Below are positions 19,790 through 29,854 of a stretch of 64,000 bases of DNA, in pieces; position 1 is the first letter of the stretch; the number at the start of each line of letters is the position of its first letter. The position numbers and the translations under genes are program-made. The stretch covers positions 248,001 to 312,000 of the forward strand of contig JAHDVF020001465.1 in assembly GCA_022606425.2 (NCBI GenBank), given 5' to 3'. This DNA is from Lepidostoma basale (Eukaryota > Arthropoda > Insecta > Trichoptera > Lepidostomatidae). The notes under the pieces are model-generated. The model ran no database searches. It saw only the letters and a program-made list of their open reading frames with translations, and was not told where the DNA came from.

Positions 19790-20065
19790 GCACCTGACGA
19801 AGTCGATCAGCCCTTCCTGTCAGGAAATGATAATTTTAAAAGGTGCATTTTGAGTCTCGATCTAAACTCTGATTGATTCTCAATGCACTTAAGGTCTGCT
19901 GGAAGACTGTTCCAGGCTGAAGGGCCGGCTACCGCGAAGGCTCGCTCGTAACTTGGCAGCATTATCACCAAAGCGCTTGACCCGGACATTGAAATAAAAT
20001 TCAGAATTGAAGTTGCACGAGCTGCATTTAATAAAATGAGAACATTCTTTTGCAATGATAATCTT
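19790..20065 (-). mobile_element. L2/CR1-like LINE ORF2 C-terminus
   Basis: The reverse frame ends SYERAFAVAGPSAWNSLPAD, FRSRLKMHLLKLSF, stop. The block RAFAVAGPxxWNSLPxxL followed by FxSxLKxHL is the hallmark C-terminus of L2/CR1-type reverse transcriptases. About 80 codons remain. The 3'UTR reads GCTGATCGACTTCGTCAGG. It is the only member of this family in the window. Confidence 0.75.
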
Positions 20066-20076
20066 ATCTTGAAACT

Positions 20077-20295
20077 CCGACAAAAATGATTAAATGTTAT
20101 ACGAGTATATGGTATGTTCTACTATATGGCTGCGAAACCGGGACTCTGAAAGTGAATGTAATAAACCAGTTGGAAGCGTTCGAAATGTGGATGGAATGCT
20201 CCGTATACCGTGGACCGATAGGGTCAGTAGTACAGACGTTCTACAGAGAGCCAGAGCCAATAGAGAGCTGTCGTCGAGTGTGAAAGTAAGAAAGG
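20077..20295 (+). mobile_element. LINE-C fragment
   Basis: Frames with MIKCYTSIWYVLLYGCE, LEAFEMW, IPWTDRVSSTDVLQRARAN, LSSSVKVRK. It ends where LINE-A2 coding begins, so the protein frame across 20,094-20,405 is a chimera. Confidence 0.75.
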
Positions 20296-20893
20296 AAAGA
20301 AAAAAGGAAAAAGATATTGAAAGAAGGTTTGTAGCTGGAAACAAAATAAATGCTGCATTAAAGTCATTAATGCGAATAAAAATATATCGACTGAAGCAAA
20401 GATAACAGAGTACAATACAGCTCTAGTGCCAATTTTAATGTATGGAAGTGAAGCTTGGAGTTGACCGAAGAAGAATGAAAGTAGGATAAATGCCGTAGAA
20501 ATGAGGTCACTAAAAATAATGTGCTGAAAAACAATGTATGATAGAATAATATAATAATTTATGAAGTAAGAAAGGAATGTAAGGCGGATGAATGTGTCCT
20601 GAATAAAATTAAGAAATGGTTACTAAAATGCTTTGGACATATGGAGCGAATAGATGAGGAAAGAATGGTTAAAAATATATATACAAGTAGTGTGAATTGG
20701 AAAAGAAATCGAGGAAAGCCAAGGAAGACATGGCATGACAAAATTAATCGATTACTGAAAGGCGGCCATGTTCGAAGTAGGAACAATTGATCAACGTGCA
20801 TGATACGATGTGCGAATACAGAAGAGGCGCCAGAGTTATATTAGGATAGAAGAGTACGGCGATCCATCCTCTCTGCCTACCTCTCCATTTGTA
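20296..20893 (+). mobile_element. LINE-A2, 3' third, decayed
   Basis: KDIERRFVAGNKINAALKSL, then, across stops, SRINAVEMRSLKIM, VRKECKADECVLNKIKK, RIDEERMVKNIYTSSVN, RGKPRKTWHDKINRLLKGGH. It ends in TCTGCCTACCTCTCC without a GTTA tail. Confidence 0.8.
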
Positions 20894-20997
20894 AGATTTG
20901 GAAGATATACATGTTGATTCAAGATTTTCCACTAAGAATATAATATCTTATGTGTTATTACATTATGTGTTATTACATTATTTGTTAAATTAAAAAA

Positions 20998-21338
20998 ACG
21001 GTGGATACGTGGAACATTAATAAATAACAACAATATGTGCACCATCTAAAAAGAACATTTTGTGTTAAATTATTTTTATTTTGTTATTTTATTTTATATC
21101 ATTGTATTTTATATTATTTGTTTTAGATTTATTTTGTGGGTGTTGGACGATCGAAGTGTGCGCGGGAGATGCATATTGGTGGCGATGAGGTTCGCAACCA
21201 GTCACACCGCGTCTCCCGCGGAGCGAAAAGCGAAGGATGGAGTGCCGCATCAGTAAAAGTGTGACAGTCCATTCATTCTGCCTACCCTTTCGGGGAGACG
21301 GCGTGATGGTTAGTTAGTTAGTTAGTTAGTTAATATAA
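20998..21338 (+). mobile_element. SINE-A copy with tail
   Basis: Full order: ACGGTGGATACGTGGAAC, GTGCACCATCTAAAAAGAAC, AT run, TTTTAGATTTATTTTGTGGG, GCGGGAGATGC core, then the LINE-A 3' end and (GTTA)n. It is a single-leader version of the copy at 1203. Confidence 0.8.
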
Positions 21339-21370
21339 TATCTAAATTATTAGATTTTAAAATTCTGTGG

Positions 21371-21494
21371 GGACGCCACTGACAGCGATCGCGTTTGTAT
21401 CGTCCGCCATAAATCTGGTGTATAGTGTCAACGGCAAATTGACGCTTGGAAACCATCCTGCTAATGTGAAGGCGCGAGGATAACAGTGGCGTCC
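21371..21494. mobile_element. Small MITE with 11-bp inverted ends
   Basis: GGACGCCACTG at 21,371 and CAGTGGCGTCC at 21,484 are perfect inverses enclosing 124 bp of relatively GC-rich sequence. No clear target duplication, and I see no second copy in the window. Confidence 0.4.
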
Positions 21495-21689
21495 TCCGTT
21501 CTACATATTTCCCATACAGCCTAACCGATTGTTAAACAAAAACATATTTTCATACATGTGCTGTTTTTTAGTTTTAATCGAGTATATTAACATCTTTGCT
21601 GGTTCTTGGGATGCTACTTGGACCTATTTAATGTGGTGGTTTCCCGTTGCTTTCCACAATAATGTATTTAACAGGTTATTTAAACTCAA

Positions 21690-21975
21690 TTAAAAAAGTT
21701 TCCCCGAGATGGTTTGGACATATGGAACGAATGGATGAGAGTAGAATGGTTAAAAAGTTGTACACAAGCAGCGTGAGTGGGAAAACATGGCGTGACCAAA
21801 TTAATCAATTACTAAAAGACGGCCACATTCGAAGTCGGAATAATCGATGTGCGTGCATGGTACGATGTATGAATGTAGAGGAAGCCCGAGAGGTATGCCA
21901 GGACAGGCCATTATGGCGATCCATCCTTTGTGCCTACCTCTCCGGGGAAATTGCGTGATGGTTAGTTAGTTCGTT
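21690..21975 (+). mobile_element. LINE-A2 3' end
   Basis: SPRWFGHMERMDESRMVKK, TWRDQINQLLKDGHIRSRN, VEEAREVCQDRPLWRSILC, LSGEIA stop, then GTTAGTTAGTT. About 15 codons are missing between SVSGK and TWRDQ (loss of the RSRGRPRK block). Confidence 0.85.
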
Positions 21976-22009
21976 TTTAAACTCAATTATTGCATTAAAA
22001 TTTTTAGAC

Positions 22010-22180
22010 ATTGAATCTCATGACATGTGAAAGGTAGCTAATCTAACGCAATTTTAATGTCACGTGAATTCTACACCAGATCTAAAACAGTGTGACAATC
22101 ACATTGCAATCGCCTGGAATTGAACTCAGGACCTTCGTTGTGGCAATCATAGCTCTTGCTACTCTGCCATGAAGGTTATC
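22010..22180 (-). mobile_element. SINE-T, 5' half
   Basis: AACCTTCATGGCAGAGTAG (A-box region), GAGTTCAATTCCAGGCGA (B-box, mutated) and the CATGTCATGAGATTC middle. The tail half is absent. Bases 22,181-22,429 hold nothing recognised. Confidence 0.75.
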
Positions 22181-22429
22181 AACTGGATATGTGACACTTA
22201 CAAAAAACGAAAAATAAATTAGGTTATATGCCGTCTGGGGTCCCTCTTTTTGTTGGAATGTTGCATAATTGTTAACGTAAGTCATGGACAGGAAATGGGA
22301 CTAGGGATTGCGTTAGTGAAGCTGATGTAGGGGCGCCGCTGCGTCTTATAACAGCTTCGGGTAAGCGGTGGGTAACTTTCTATAGTTGCAACAAATGTTT
22401 TAATATAATGACATTAAAATGGGGATATT

Positions 22430-22540
22430 TAAACTTCCTATCACATGTCATGAGAATCTATATGATAGCTACACCTTTTACATCGATTTGGTTTGCGCTA
22501 TCATGATGTAAAGAGCGATAAAACAAAATAAAAAATAAAA
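22430..22540 (+). mobile_element. SINE-T, 3' half
   Basis: CTATCACATGTCATGAGAATC, TTTACATCGATTTGG, GATGTAAAGAGCGATAAAAC and an A-rich tail. Confidence 0.7.
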
Positions 22541-22554
22541 ATGGAATGGTTTTA

Positions 22555-22765
22555 CTGAAATTTCGTGATGGAAGTTCATTTGAAATAATAATTAAATAAA
22601 ATGATGTTTTTAAAGAACTACTTCCACTTTGGTCTTCATTTCGCCAATATCACTGGCATCGACAGACTAGTTTCGATATACTGGAACAGTCTGTTGATGC
22701 CAGCGAGACTGGCGAAACCGGACACTGTCGAAATAGACAAAAGTGGAAGTGCTTTTATAAAATTG
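22555..22765. repeat. Family H fold-back copy with ribozyme-like motif
   Basis: Inverted halves: ACTTCCACTTTGGTCTTCAT at 22,620 faces ACAAAAGTGGAAGT at 22,738; GGCATCGACAGACT faces AGTCTGTTGATGCC. The right half (22,686-22,727, plus strand) reads ACAGU, CUGUUGA, U, GCCAG-CGAGA-CUGGC, GAAA, CCGGAC, ACUGU. Stem I (ACAGU with ACUGU) and stem II (GCCAG with CUGGC) are perfect. The stem III closing U is changed to A. Confidence 0.65.
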
Positions 22766-22912
22766 ATGTTTATTACATGAATGCAAAAGGTTTTAAATGA
22801 ATGGTTGGAGCATAATATTGATTAATTAAATATATTTCCTGCATTTGAAAGAAAATAACAAAAAATGGAAAAAAACTATCTTTTTAATTTTAATTTCAAT
22901 TTGAATTTAATT

Positions 22913-23066
22913 TGCGGGAGATGCTTATTGGTGGCGATGAGGTTCGCAACCCATCACACCGCGTCTCCCGCGGGGCGAAAAGAGAAGGATGGAGTGCGGC
23001 ATCGGTTAAAGTGTGCCAGTCCATTCTTTCTGCCTACCCTTTCAGAGGGACGGCGTGATGGTTGTT
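22913..23066 (+). mobile_element. SINE-A, core plus tail only
   Basis: Starts at GCGGGAGATGCTTATTGGTG and ends with GGGACGGCGTGATGGTTG. It begins at almost the same base as the copy at 42,930, so this may be a preferred 5' truncation point or a true shorter form. Confidence 0.75.
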
Positions 23067-23204
23067 AGTTGTATTTAATTTTGTAATTGTTATATTAATT
23101 ATTACTTTTTTATTTATTTATCATTATCACTGTTCTTCTTCTTTATTTTTTCTCCTAGCCTCTTTTAGTTACTCGGGTTTAATTTTTTATCACTTTTTAA
23201 TCTT

Positions 23205-23335
23205 TCTTACTCCCCACGTGGACGACATTAAATATTTGATTAATTTGACATGCCAGGATTTCCTTGGTCTTCGTCCATTTCTTGATCCATTCACTTCGTT
23301 AACGTGTACTATATTTACCGTTCTTTTAATATATT
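23205..23335 (-). mobile_element. LINE-A2-like fragment
   Basis: The reverse strand reads VNIVHVNEVNGSRNGRRPRK and SWHVKLIKYL, then CCACGTGG. No tail. Bases 23,336-23,654 show nothing recognised. Confidence 0.6.
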
Positions 23336-23654
23336 TATTGCCATTTAAAATATAACAACTTAAACGGATCAACATACCTGAAAAGGTTGTGAACCTATGC
23401 TTTAAATCAGTGGTTCACAACTGTTTTGATACCACCAGCGTTGAATAGATTTCGGGGGGCTTTGGTGTCCAATTGCTGTACCCTGGGGTATATACGAGTA
23501 TACTTAGCAGAACGTGATTGATACTAAATAAAATCCTTCATCTTCGTCCACCTGACTTCGACTATCACTTGAGAGTGCGTTTTCTTGTCTTGCGCAGTTC
23601 TGAATAGTGCTTCAACTGTTCCAATGCCAATCGAGTCACGAAATAATATAACAT

Positions 23655-24625
23655 TTTGAATGTATACAAATTCTTGTAGACAAATACTGGATTTAACCCA
23701 TTGCGGATATTTTTATTATTTTTATAAGGATTAATTGTATCTCAATAGAGACGAAGATGTAAATTGTTTTTCTGGGAACAGAATGTGGTGGCCGAGGCGC
23801 AATCTTAATAGATGACGCTAGTGTAGAGTGAACTAACTAACTAACTAACTAACCATCACGCCGTCTCCCCGAAGGGGTAGGCAGAAAGAATGGACTGCCA
23901 CACTTTTCTTACCTGACATATTTCTCTCGCTTCCTCAACATTCATACATCGTGTCATGCACGCGCGTCGATTTCTCTGACTCCTCACATGGCCGACATTC
24001 AATATTTGATTTATTTGATCGTGCCACGTTTTCCTCGGTCTTCCTCTATTTCTGGTTCCATTTACATCATTAACATATTTTTTTTTACCATTCTTTCTTC
24101 ATTCATTCTTTCCATATGTCCAAACCATCTTAATGATCCTTTCATTATTTTGTTCATGACACTATCATTCGCACCGCATTCACTTCTTATATTTTCATTC
24201 GACACTCTATCATACACAGAGTATCGACACATTCGTCTAAGAGATCTCATTTCTACTGCATTTATTCTACTTTCATCCTTCTTTTGCCAGTTCCATGCTT
24301 CGCTTCCATACGTAAGGGTCGGTAGAAGAACACCATTGTGCACTGCCATTCTAGCTTTTTTGGATAGGTTTTTGTTTGCGATGACAACTTTAAGTTAGTT
24401 TATAACTTTTAGCTATTAGTCTTTTGAGCATACGAGTATATACAAGTTCCAAAAAATTGTCAGATGTGGTGGTCATAAGAAGGGCGGAATGGGGAATGTT
24501 GTTAAACATAAAGCGATCGCTCAACCCAGCCAATGACAGGTTATAAGTCCTGTAAGCGCCTCGGCCACCACATTCTGTTCCCAGAAAAACAATTTACATC
24601 TTCGTCTCTATTGAGACTTATAAGA
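23655..24625. mobile_element. FB-F fold-back element split by LINE-A1
   Basis: Left part 23,655-23,824: TGTATACAAATTCTTGTAG, TTAACCCATTGCGG, ATTGTATCTCAATAGAGACG, then AACAGAATGTGGTGGCCGAG and loop GATGACGCTAGTGTAG. Right part 24,396-24,625 includes CTCGGCCACCACATTCTGTT and CATCTTCGTCTCTATTGAGA. Over about 60 bp the arms complement each other exactly (for example TTTTTCTGGGAACAG with CTGTTCCCAGAAAAA), although these bases differ from other FB-F copies. Confidence 0.8.
23825..24395 (-). mobile_element. LINE-A1 inserted in FB-F
   Basis: Tail AACTAACTAACTAACTAACC at 23,830. Coding in reverse: MAVHNGVLLPTLTYGSEAWN, MCRYSVYDRVSNENIRSEC, VMNKIMKGSLRWFGHMERM, then a shift and the terminal block. 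5' end in KVVIANKNLSKKAR. Confidence 0.88.
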
Positions 24626-24639
24626 CCGAAATAATATAT

Positions 24640-24850
24640 TTCAGTTGTTGATCGAATTTCGTCGGTAGAAGTTTGTCTAGTTGTTGGTTAATCTGTTCTT
24701 GAACGGGGATTATCTTATTGAGAAGTGGAACACCAGCTGTCCTTCCATCTATTAAGATGTCTTCCATGAGTCCCGTGAGGCTGATTATGTTGTGACAGAT
24801 AGGAGAGTCTGGTGGTGTCCATTCTATGAATATGATTATACCAGTCCATC
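24640..24850 (-). mobile_element. LINE-G fragment
   Basis: The reverse strand reads GGACACCACCAGACTCTCC, CAGCCTCACGGGACTCATGG, AGATGGAAGGACAGCTGGTG, the same order as LINE-G at 7870-8130. Confidence 0.55.
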
Positions 24851-24904
24851 TTTTGCTGTCTACTCCAGCTTAAAAAACGTCCATCTTATTAAAAAAAATA
24901 AACA

Positions 24905-25200
24905 AAAAAAAGGATCCCTGAGATGGTTTGGACATATGGAACGAATGGATGAGAGTAGAATTGTTAAAAAGTTGTACAATAGCAGCGTGAGTGGAAAAAG
25001 AAGCCAAGGACGACCGAGGAAAACATGGCATGACCAAATTAATCAATTACTAAAATGCGGCCACATACGAAGTCGGAATAATCGACGTGCGGGCATGGTA
25101 CGATGTATGAATGTAGAGGAAGCCCGAGAGGTATGCCAGGACAGAGCATTGTGGCGATCCATCCTCTCTGCCTACGTGAAATGGCGTGATGGTTAGTTAG
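24905..25200 (+). mobile_element. LINE-A2 3' end
   Basis: KGSLRWFGHMERMDESRIVK, SVSGKRSQGRPRKTWHDQIN, MNVEEAREVCQDRALWRSIL, then SAYVKWRDG (small deletion of the SGEMA block) and GTTAGTTAG. A low-complexity A-rich run precedes the truncation. Bases 25,201-25,522 contain the CGAACCGGCCG repeat described in the findings. Confidence 0.85.
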
Positions 25201-25522
25201 TTCCATCTTATAATATTCTTAGCATCACATATCTCTCCCTTTCTGATATATTTATTAAAATATCGTATAATGTTATTGCGAAAAATAATTCAAATTTTTT
25301 GGACAGTCTGTACATCGAGAGATTATTTCCAAAAGTGGTCCCACTAAAATAAATATCCATTGACACTTGCTAATTGGTATTTATTATAACAGATAGCAAC
25401 CGGTCGGGTGACTTGTCGTCGTCGTAGAGTGGCGCGGGTCGAACCGGCCGCGCTATGTCGGCCACTGGTCGAACCGGCCGGTATATATACAGGTGTCCCA
25501 TGGTACTCAGTATGTATCCAGT

Positions 25523-25705
25523 ATGTAGTTGGAGACCATGGGCAAATAGGCGAAGTGTCGGAAGGCCACCGATGAGATGGACCAATGATATTGTCAAAAG
25601 GGTTGGAAAATCTTGGATACAAAGGGATAGATAAGAGTGGAGGAAATTGGAAGAGGCCTATATCCAGCAGTGGAGGGAAGAAAGCTAGCAAAGAAGAAGA
25701 AGACC
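25523..25705 (+). mobile_element. LINE-B' 3' end
   Basis: RPWANRRSVGRPPMRWTNDI, VKRVGKSW, then a stop in place of the RDQDRDEW block, and EEAYIQQWREES before a GAAGAAGAAG tail. Same subfamily as 18,440-18,935. Confidence 0.8.
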
Positions 25706-25734
25706 CTGAGTTATTTAAGGAATAAACAACTGCT

Positions 25735-25915
25735 GAATTAGAGACCATGGTCGGCAAAGAGAAGTGCAGGGCAACTACGGTAGAAGGATGATCTGAACAG
25801 ACACGTCGAAATAATCTGGATGCAGTCTGCACAGGACAGAGTGACATGGAAGCGAATAGAGGAGGCCTTTGCCCAGGAGTGGACGGGAATAGGCTGAGGA
25901 AAAAGAAGAAGAAAC
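25735..25915 (+). mobile_element. LINE-B 3' end
   Basis: GACCATGGTCGGCAAAGAG, KDDLNRHVEIIWMQSAQDR-type codons, QEWTGIG and a GAAGAAG tail. A 5' truncation like that of the neighbouring LINE-B' copy. Confidence 0.78.
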
Positions 25916-25917
25916 AG

Positions 25918-26168
25918 TGGTAAGTGTTTTGACTTCCACCCCGAAGGTTCCGGGTTCGATTCCCGGTGATGGCAGTGTGACAATCACACTGCCTTTGGTC
26001 TAGTGCAGAATTTACGTGATAATAAAATAGCGATAGATTAGCTATCTATCACATGTCACAAGAATCAATATGATAGCTGTACACTTTACACCGATTCGGT
26101 ATGCGCTGTAATGATGTAAAGAGCGATTCATCGAAATAACAATAATAATAATAATAATGATAATAATG

Positions 26169-26213
<45 letters not shown>

Positions 26214-26240
26214 TTAATAATAATAAATAAATAATAATAG
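25918..26240 (+). mobile_element. SINE-T with long AAT tail
   Basis: GTGGTAAGTGTTTTGACTTCC (truncated A-box), GGTTCCGGGTTCGATTCCCGG (B-box), CAGTGTGACAATCACACTG, TAGATTAGCTATCTATCAC, GATGTAAAGAGCGATTC and a tail of about 100 bp of AAT repeats. Joined directly to the LINE-B tail. Confidence 0.88.
26130..26236. repeat. AAT microsatellite
   Basis: More than 30 AAT units with a few ATG interruptions, grown from the SINE-T tail. Low-complexity reading frames here are not genes. Confidence 0.95.
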
Positions 26241-26373
26241 TGAAAACGACGGTCTTCGTGGCAGAGTGGCAACAACTATGACTGCCATACTGAAGGTTCC
26301 GGGTTCGATTTACTTGACAGTAAAATGGCGAATATCTATCACATGTAATGATAATCAATAGCTTATATATATA

Positions 26374-27661
26374 TTAGGTCCTTACATATGAAATTGGCGT
26401 TTTGTATGGGAGGAACATAAAGTTGATTTTTTAAAAATATAATATATTTATTTAATCAAAGTATGTACCATTGCTATCTATGCACTTTTGCCATCTCATA
26501 CGTAGGTAGTTCATCGATCCCTTTACTAAAAAAACCATTCGGACGGGAATCAATAAAATCTTTGAAGTCGGTTTGGTCTGCCCCATCGGAGTTGAATTTT
26601 TTCCCTTGCAAGAAGTTATCCAAATTCCGAAAAAAATAGTAATCTGTTGGGGCAAGGTCCGGAGAGTACGGTGGATGTCTTAGACATTCCAATTGAAGCT
26701 CTTCTAATTTGGTAGCCGTCTGTTGTGCAGTGTGTGGTCTAGCGTTATCATGAAGCAGCAGTGGCCTAGAGCGATTAACCAGCCTCGGTTGCTTAGCAGC
26801 TAGCTTTTCCATCATGGTTTGCAGTTGCTGACAAAAGACATCTGCCGTAATCGTCTGGCCAGATTTAAGAAAGCTGTAGTGAACGACACCAGCACTAGTC
26901 CACCAAACGCTCACAAGTAACTTTTTTGGAGTCAATTTCGCTTGGGGCATGGTTTGGCTGGTTCGGCAGGGTTCAGCCATTGCGATGAGCGCTTCCGATT
27001 ATCATACAGGATCCACTTTTCATCACAGGTAATGATTCGATTCAAAATCTCTTCATTATTGTGCCGGTTGAGTAATGCAACGCAGCAGTCAACGCGCGTT
27101 TGTTGATTTGCTTCACTCAATTCGTGAGGTACCCACCTTTCAAGCTTTTTCACCTTCCCAATTTGCTTCAAGTGGATTAAAACAAATTTATCACTAACAC
27201 CGCAGCCTGCAGCTAACTCGGACGTGGTTTGCGATGGATCCGCTTCCACAATAGCCTTCAATTCTTCATTATCAACTTTGGTCTCCGGCCGTCCACGGGC
27301 TTGTTCTGCAGGTCGAAATTTCCAGAACGAAAACGTTGGAACCAAAAACGCACTGTGTTTTTTTTTGCGGCACCGTCGCCATACACATCATTAATCCTTC
27401 GAGCCGTTTCTGCAGCACTGGTGCCACGGTGGAACTCGTACTCGTAAATAACACGATATTTCAAGTTTTCCATTTTGTAAACTGAGTGACGCAAAGAAAA
27501 AAAACAATTGAGGAAAAACAAATGAATTATAATTTTCGAAACACAAATACTTGAGTAAATAGCTGCATAAATTTGAATTTGGAATTCCTAACCAAAGAGA
27601 AGATATTTGAGATCAAAGTTGCCAGTACGGCAAAACGCCAATTTCATATGTAAGGACCTAA
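26374..27661 (-). mobile_element. Mariner 2, complete element with TIRs
   Basis: 1288 bp with TIRs TTAGGTCCTTACATATGAAA and the inverse TTTCATATGTAAGGACCTAA. The match continues through TTGGCGTTTTG to 31 bp. TA duplications at 26,372-26,373 and 27,662-27,663. Inserted in the 3' flank of a SINE-T copy. Confidence 0.95.
26452..27473 (-). pseudogene. Mariner DD34D transposase, cecropia/Hsmar1-like, broken
   Basis: Reverse strand. N-terminus MENLKYRVIYEYEFHRG (start 27,473), helix-turn-helix FWFQRFRSGNFDLQNKP, then WVPHELSEANQQTRVDCC (the conserved linker), IITCDEKWILYDNRKRSSQW (first Asp), LLLHDNARPHTAQQT (second), YSPDLAPTDYYFF (third; 34 residues between the second and third Asp), and KCIDSNGTYFD at the C-terminus with stop at 26,452. 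Frame changes near 27,300, 26,940 and 26,515 inactivate it. The wording is that of the group that includes the Hsmar1-derived part of SETMAR. About 340 residues, normal length. Bases 27,701-28,140 hold nothing recognised. Confidence 0.93.
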
Positions 27662-28216
27662 TATATACAGTAATTAGGTTCAAATAACCTGTAGTATACA
27701 AAAAATATGGAAAGCAACGGGCAACTACCACATTAAAAAGGCCTAAGTTGAATCTCAAGATCCAGTTAAGATGTTTATAGACTTTGGTGCAAACTAATCC
27801 CTAGGGTTTAAATTTAAAATAATTAAAAAAATAGCTGTGCCATCATGATCGAACAAAAATATTGTTTAGATTAGTGTCGAAATATATATTGTTTATTGCG
27901 TGTTAGAGAGAGAGGAACACAAAAAGTTTCCCACCACATACCCGAGACTGTTATAGGGCGCAGCGGCATCCATTCATCACCCTCGCTCGTACACTCCCTG
28001 GGCCTGTCCCCGTCCATCCGGGACGTACTTTTAATATACGCAAATACAATGGGATGCCAGGTCACATTTATTCTACTTTATATTTCCTTCTGTGTCCCGC
28101 ACTTCCACGTGCAAATCTCTATTTATTAAAAGAAAATATAGAAATAATAATATTTGTGAATGTATACTTATACCTGTATACGAAATCCTGGATTTTCACC
28201 AAAGGGTGGTTAATTC

Positions 28217-28714
28217 AAATTTAATTGTATCTCAATAGAGACGAAGACGCAAACTGGAAACTGAACATGGATGATCAAGGTGTTTACAGGACTTATGACC
28301 TGTCATTGGTTGGGTTAAGCGCACGTTTTATGTAATTACAACATTCCCCATTCCACCTTTGTTATTATGTGTTAATAAGGTAGTTTGCTAAATGCCGAAA
28401 ATCATTCTCCATAGATGGCGTTAGTGGGTCGGTTGTATAGGTTAATCTTGAAAAATTCACAAGTGCAATCAAATCTATATAGATGGCTAATTGAAACTGA
28501 CACGTGAAGATAGATATGGATTTGAAGTATATATACATCTTCCAAAATTTGTCATGCATGATCATAATAACAAAGGTGGAATGGGGAATGTTGTAATTAC
28601 ATAAAGCGTGCGCTTAACCCAACCAATGACAGGTCATAAGCCCTGTAAACACCTTGATCATCCATGTTCAGTTTCCAGTTTGCGTCTTCGTCTCTATTGA
28701 GATACAATTAAATT
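28217..28714. mobile_element. FB-F fold-back element with 152-bp arms
   Basis: The left arm 28,217-28,369 begins AATTTAATTGTATCTCAATA. The right arm 28,563-28,714 is its inverse, with only two mismatches seen by eye (GCACGTTTTA against GCACGCTTTA, and ACAGGACTTATG against ACAGGGCTTATG). The loop of about 190 bp includes CCATAGATGGCGTTAGTGG. No ORF. Upstream (28,145-28,216) is the family's outer block TGTATACTTATACCTG and ATTTTCACC. It is non-autonomous; no source transposase is identifiable here. Confidence 0.85.
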
Positions 28715-28756
28715 AGAAATAATAATGTTAATAACAATAATTGAGTGTTTTTTTAA

Positions 28757-29369
28757 CCCTAGAATCCTACAAGGGGTGCTAGGGCACCCCCAAAAGGTTT
28801 TGTTTTTAAATTTACTTCTCTGGTTTTATGCACAACTTTGACATCCCGCGTATTTTACCTCGAGGTCCCACGCTACGGATTAGCCAGTGACGCGGCGACA
28901 GCCTGACGGTATAGACGTGTGCATGTGTGTCATTGGATTTTGGGGTACCCCAGAGTAGTAAAAACGTAAGTATTTTCTACATACAAAAGGAAGGAATAAA
29001 TATGAAAGTATTTCGGCGATTCTCAAAAAACCTATGCCTGTCGATCATCCTGGGTCTGAACGTCACGCAAAGAGGTGTTGTGGTTTCTGTCAAGAAACAA
29101 GGATCGTAAAAGTATGATCCGCTGCACTAAGTGCGAAATTCCAATTTGCTTGGAACACCAAGTCAAAGTATGCCAAAAATGGTCAAATTGATATCTTATT
29201 GTCAAAATTATGAGGCTGATTTATGATCCTTATGTTAATTAATATAAATAAAGGTAAAATTTTCTAAAACGGCTTTTATTTATATAATTTATGGACTAAT
29301 TATTTTTGGGGTATTTCATCACCTCTGTGTAGGAACTCTGTATACGCCAGACTGCGTAGGGTTCTAGGG
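28757..29369 (+). mobile_element. piggyBac element, internally deleted
   Basis: 613 bp flanked by TTAA at 28,753-28,756 and 29,370-29,373. Ends CCCTAGAATCCTAC and, inverted, GTAGGGTTCTAGGG match the piggyBac CCCTAGA start. A second inner pair is GGTGCTAGGGCACCCC. Only the transposase C-terminus survives inside, so it was non-autonomous when last mobile or decayed afterwards. Confidence 0.9.
29061..29191 (+). pseudogene. piggyBac transposase C-terminal cysteine-rich domain
   Basis: Two frames joined by a shift near 29,095: RHAKRCCGFC and then NKDRKSMIRCTKCEIPICLE, HQVKVCQKWSN, stop. The spacing C-x2-C, C-x2-C, C-x2-H, C is that of the PHD/RING-like cysteine-rich domain that binds the piggyBac ends; the last cysteine is replaced by W. 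The catalytic DDD core is entirely missing. Confidence 0.82.
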
Positions 29370-29854
29370 TTAAGAATGTTGAAATTCAGTCAGATCCAGT
29401 TTTACGACAGTATTCAAGCACTGAAACGTCGCGAACCGGCCGCATTCGCGAGAGCCGCCACTGATCGAACCGGCCGGGGTAGAGAGCCGCCCATCCCGCG
29501 CAAAAGGCCGGCATCCGTCAGTGGCGTGGTCAGATTATTTTTAATTACTAGCGGCCATTTCCTGCCACTGAAGAAGCTGTTACATTTATATTAGTAAAGG
29601 AATCATCTCTAGATAAAAGGGATTTAATGTGTATAATAAATATTTTGTAAGAACACAACTAACGGCGGCTTCGATCTGTGTGTAATGAAATTTTTTAAAG
29701 TTAATTATATTCAGATTACTAATTTAGGTTTTAATGTAAATTATTTTATCTAACTTGTTTGATGTTCCCGATTTTGAAGTCGATACATTTTTTAGTATAA
29801 TAAATCCAGTAGAAATGCGATCTCTTACACGAATGTGTCACTTTCATGTAAAAC

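Larger units (their letters stand above)
26253..27700 (+). mobile_element. SINE-T split by mariner 2
   Basis: Left part 26,253-26,373: GGTCTTCGTGGCAGAGTGG, GGTTCCGGGTTCGATT, AATCAATAGCTTATATA. Right part from 27,662: TATATACAGTAATTAGGTT. The uninterrupted arrangement AATAGCTTAAATAATTTATA followed by TACAGTAATTGGGTT is seen at 40,918-40,960, so the two parts were once contiguous. The SINE has an internal deletion after the B-box. Confidence 0.75.

Noticed and set aside
26130..26236. Poly-isoleucine or poly-leucine frames on the reverse strand as a membrane protein
   Set aside because: Direct translation of an AAT microsatellite.
28145..28714. FB-F as a Helitron
   Set aside because: No TC start, CTRR end or 3' hairpin; long complementary arms fit a fold-back element better.
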